Assembly (NCBI GenBank): GCA_021200345.1
Contig: JAJQGR010000143.1
Location: 1-7,978, forward strand
Direction of reading: 5' to 3'
DNA: 7,978 nucleotides
From: Lachnospiraceae bacterium
GTDB lineage: Bacteria > Bacillota > Clostridia > Lachnospirales > Lachnospiraceae
The notes under the pieces are model-generated. The model was not told where the DNA came from. It saw nothing but the letters and a program-made list of their open reading frames with translations, and searched no databases. The translations under genes and the position numbers were made by a program. Each line of letters opens with the position of its first letter. Within the stretch, counting starts at the first letter, position 1. Shown here piece by piece: positions 6,566 through 7,978 of the stretch.

Positions 6566-6680
6566 GTTGAATTTCAAAGTTTTGATTACGTCAATTTTTA
6601 TATTTTTCTTCTTTAAATTTTGATAATATTCTACATTTTTTCAAATCGTCTTTCTATGGTGTTTTGTTGCATGTTTTATG

Positions 6681-7978
6681 TTATTTGTTGTGTATTGTTT
6701 CTTTTTCCAACGTCAGTTCCATAGCATAAAGCCTTACCGTCACATATCCCCAGGTACGCAGAGGGAGCAGTTTTACCCTCATGATTTCCTGTTTCAGAGA
6801 TATCACCCGCAGCTGCTGATAATTTTCACTTTCCTCATTAACCATTGTCCAGACGCCGTCCCCTTTGTCTACCCATACCTGCCAGGCACGCAGAATGGTG
6901 GCTGGCACTGCCACCGGTTCCATTTCCTGAGATACGTTGCACCGCATGGCATAACGCTTCGTGTCGCTTCCCTGATTCTCCCAGGTATCCCGGTTCAGAT
7001 CGCAGTCAAAGACCAGCCGCAGATTCTCCACATATCTAAGCTCCGGCAGCGCAAGTATAAGCTCCTGTCCGATCTTTCCCTCCCAGACGTGATCCACTCC
7101 ATTCACCCGGCGCTCCACGCCGTCCGTCAGTATGCTGACATCTAATGTCTGCGTTTTTCCATCGCAGACAAACACCGCCCCCTCCATCACAGCGTCAATG
7201 CGTTTTTTTACTCCCGGAAGATAACAGCCATCCTTTAAAAGAGTCTGTTGAAGCTCATCTATTGCATCCGGATCCAGCTGACCGGGATCCAGGCCCTTTT
7301 TTTGCGCTATGGCCGCGGCTGTTCCCACTGCCTGCCCCATGACCCCGCAGGTAGCCATCACCCGGGTGCTGGACAGAGCCGCGTGGGTGACGCTGACATT
7401 GCGGCCGGCAAACATCAGGTTAACGATATTCACGGAGTAAAGGCTTCGGTAGGGGATCCCATAAGGACCAGGAACAGGATGTTGAACATTGGGCCGCTCC
7501 TTCGTCATAAACCCTCTGGGATCATGGTCATCCATAGTCCAGCCTCCATAAGCCACAATGTCATCAAAGCGTCCTCCTGACATAATGTCATTCTGACACA
7601 TCATGTACCCTCCCTCATATCGTCTGCTCTCCCGTTTTCCGGGCAGGAATCCAAGCCAGTCAAGCTCCCATCCATCGGAATTCACCGCACCGGAGTTTTT
7701 GATAAAATCCCACACTCCATAGGCAATTTTTAATAATTCATCCCGGATTTCCTCCGCATCCCGCAGAGAATTTCTGTCTCCGCCGATTTCCATCCACCAG
7801 AAATTGTCCCGGATCCAGGCATCCGGATCCTTCAGATTCATACGATATGGAAAATCCTCTTTCGTATATTTATAAGCCCATGAAGGAGCGCGAAAAGGCA
7901 CATTTCTCCCAGTCTGCCTGGCCTGAAGCATACAGGAAAGCCCCATGGTCCCAGAATCCTCTGTCCCAAGTTCAATGC
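6681..7978 (-). CDS. FAD-dependent oxidoreductase (FAD_oxidored family, PF12831), 5' partial
   Basis: About 431 C-terminal residues are visible; the frame stays open to the right edge, so the N-terminal dinucleotide-binding GxGxxG motif lies outside. The strongest signature is NLMFAGRNVSVTHAALSSTR followed by VMATCGVMGQAVGTAAAIA (about residues 186-224 of the fragment). This is the conserved second FAD-contact segment that ends the catalytic part of these enzymes. Upstream, the aromatic segment WIRDNFWWMEIGGDR and PYGIPYRSLYS also fit the family. After about residue 260 comes a beta-rich accessory region of about 170 residues ending in KETIHNK. The ATG at 7946 is internal, because conserved-looking coding sequence continues before it. 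Family members occur in polysaccharide and sugar-derivative loci, but few have defined substrates. It lies upstream of the transporter genes in the same direction, separated by 368 bases, so it is a neighbour in function but perhaps a separate transcript. Confidence 0.9.
   Translation of the reverse strand, partial: IELGTEDSGTMGLSCMLQARQTGRNVPFRAPSWAYKYTKEDFPYRMNLKDPDAWIRDNFWWMEIGGDRNSLRDAEEIRDELLKIAYGVWDFIKNSGAVNSDGWELDWLGFLPGKRESRRYEGGYMMCQNDIMSGGRFDDIVAYGGWTMDDHDPRGFMTKERPNVQHPVPGPYGIPYRSLYSVNIVNLMFAGRNVSVTHAALSSTRVMATCGVMGQAVGTAAAIAQKKGLDPGQLDPDAIDELQQTLLKDGCYLPGVKKRIDAVMEGAVFVCDGKTQTLDVSILTDGVERRVNGVDHVWEGKIGQELILALPELRYVENLRLVFDCDLNRDTWENQGSDTKRYAMRCNVSQEMEPVAVPATILRAWQVWVDKGDGVWTMVNEESENYQQLRVISLKQEIMRVKLLPLRTWGYVTVRLYAMELTLEKETIHNK

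Larger units (their letters stand above)
6313..6680. other. AT-rich 368-base spacer between oxidoreductase and binding-protein genes
   Basis: No credible gene is seen on either strand. Read on the - strand, it holds in order: an AT-rich stretch with no hairpin directly after the oxidoreductase stop, tandem repeats, a candidate promoter, two perfect ten-base palindromes (TCCGGCCGGA at 6429-6438 and CGCTGCAGCG at 6400-6409), a terminator-like hairpin, a second weak -10-like TATAAA (6364-6369), a small hairpin, and the ribosome binding site of the binding-protein gene. The main elements are listed separately. Confidence 0.7.

Noticed and set aside
6678..7145. Plus-strand open frame of 155 codons
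   Set aside because: It is antisense to the C-terminal region of the FAD oxidoreductase, is rich in Pro, His and Arg as expected of a shadow frame, and shows no domain.

Overview
The window looks like an accessory carbohydrate or small-molecule utilisation locus from a Gram-positive anaerobe of the Clostridia, most likely a gut Lachnospiraceae relative. The taxon is an inference. It rests on strong AAGGAGG-type ribosome binding sites, a lipoprotein binding protein with a long Ser/Glu linker after its lipobox Cys, an ABC importer with no ATPase gene beside it, and roughly balanced base composition in the genes with very AT-rich spacers. No species can be named from the sequence alone.

Layout: the left edge (1-366, + strand) holds the C-terminal DNA-binding half of an AraC-family regulator. 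Everything else is on the - strand and is read from right to left. First comes an FAD-dependent oxidoreductase of the FAD_oxidored type, cut by the right edge (6681-7978). A 368-base AT-rich spacer follows, with promoter-like and attenuator-like signals. Then come a lipoprotein sugar-type substrate-binding protein (4825-6312) and two ABC permeases (MalF-like 3783-4715, MalG-like 2914-3765). After a 148-base spacer with its own candidate promoter lie a PHP-domain metallohydrolase of the CehA/McbA type (1864-2760) and a class C beta-lactamase-like serine hydrolase (374-1840). The serine hydrolase meets the AraC gene tail to tail, with 7 bases between the stop codons.

How the genes may work together: the lipoprotein captures a substrate outside the cell and the two permeases import it, using an ATPase encoded elsewhere. 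The PHP protein and the serine hydrolase have no signal peptide, so they would act in the cytoplasm, for example by removing a phosphate or ester group from the imported compound. The oxidoreductase would carry out a redox step on it or a related molecule. The AraC regulator is the obvious candidate local controller. The substrate cannot be read from the sequence. No glycoside hydrolase, kinase or isomerase lies in the window.

The regulatory layer is the most unusual part. A hairpin plus T-tract between the binding-protein gene and the permeases could set unequal expression. A second terminator-like hairpin lies in the putative leader of the binding-protein gene, downstream of a good promoter that is preceded by 11-base-phased direct repeats. 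No mobile element, CRISPR array, tRNA or rRNA was seen.
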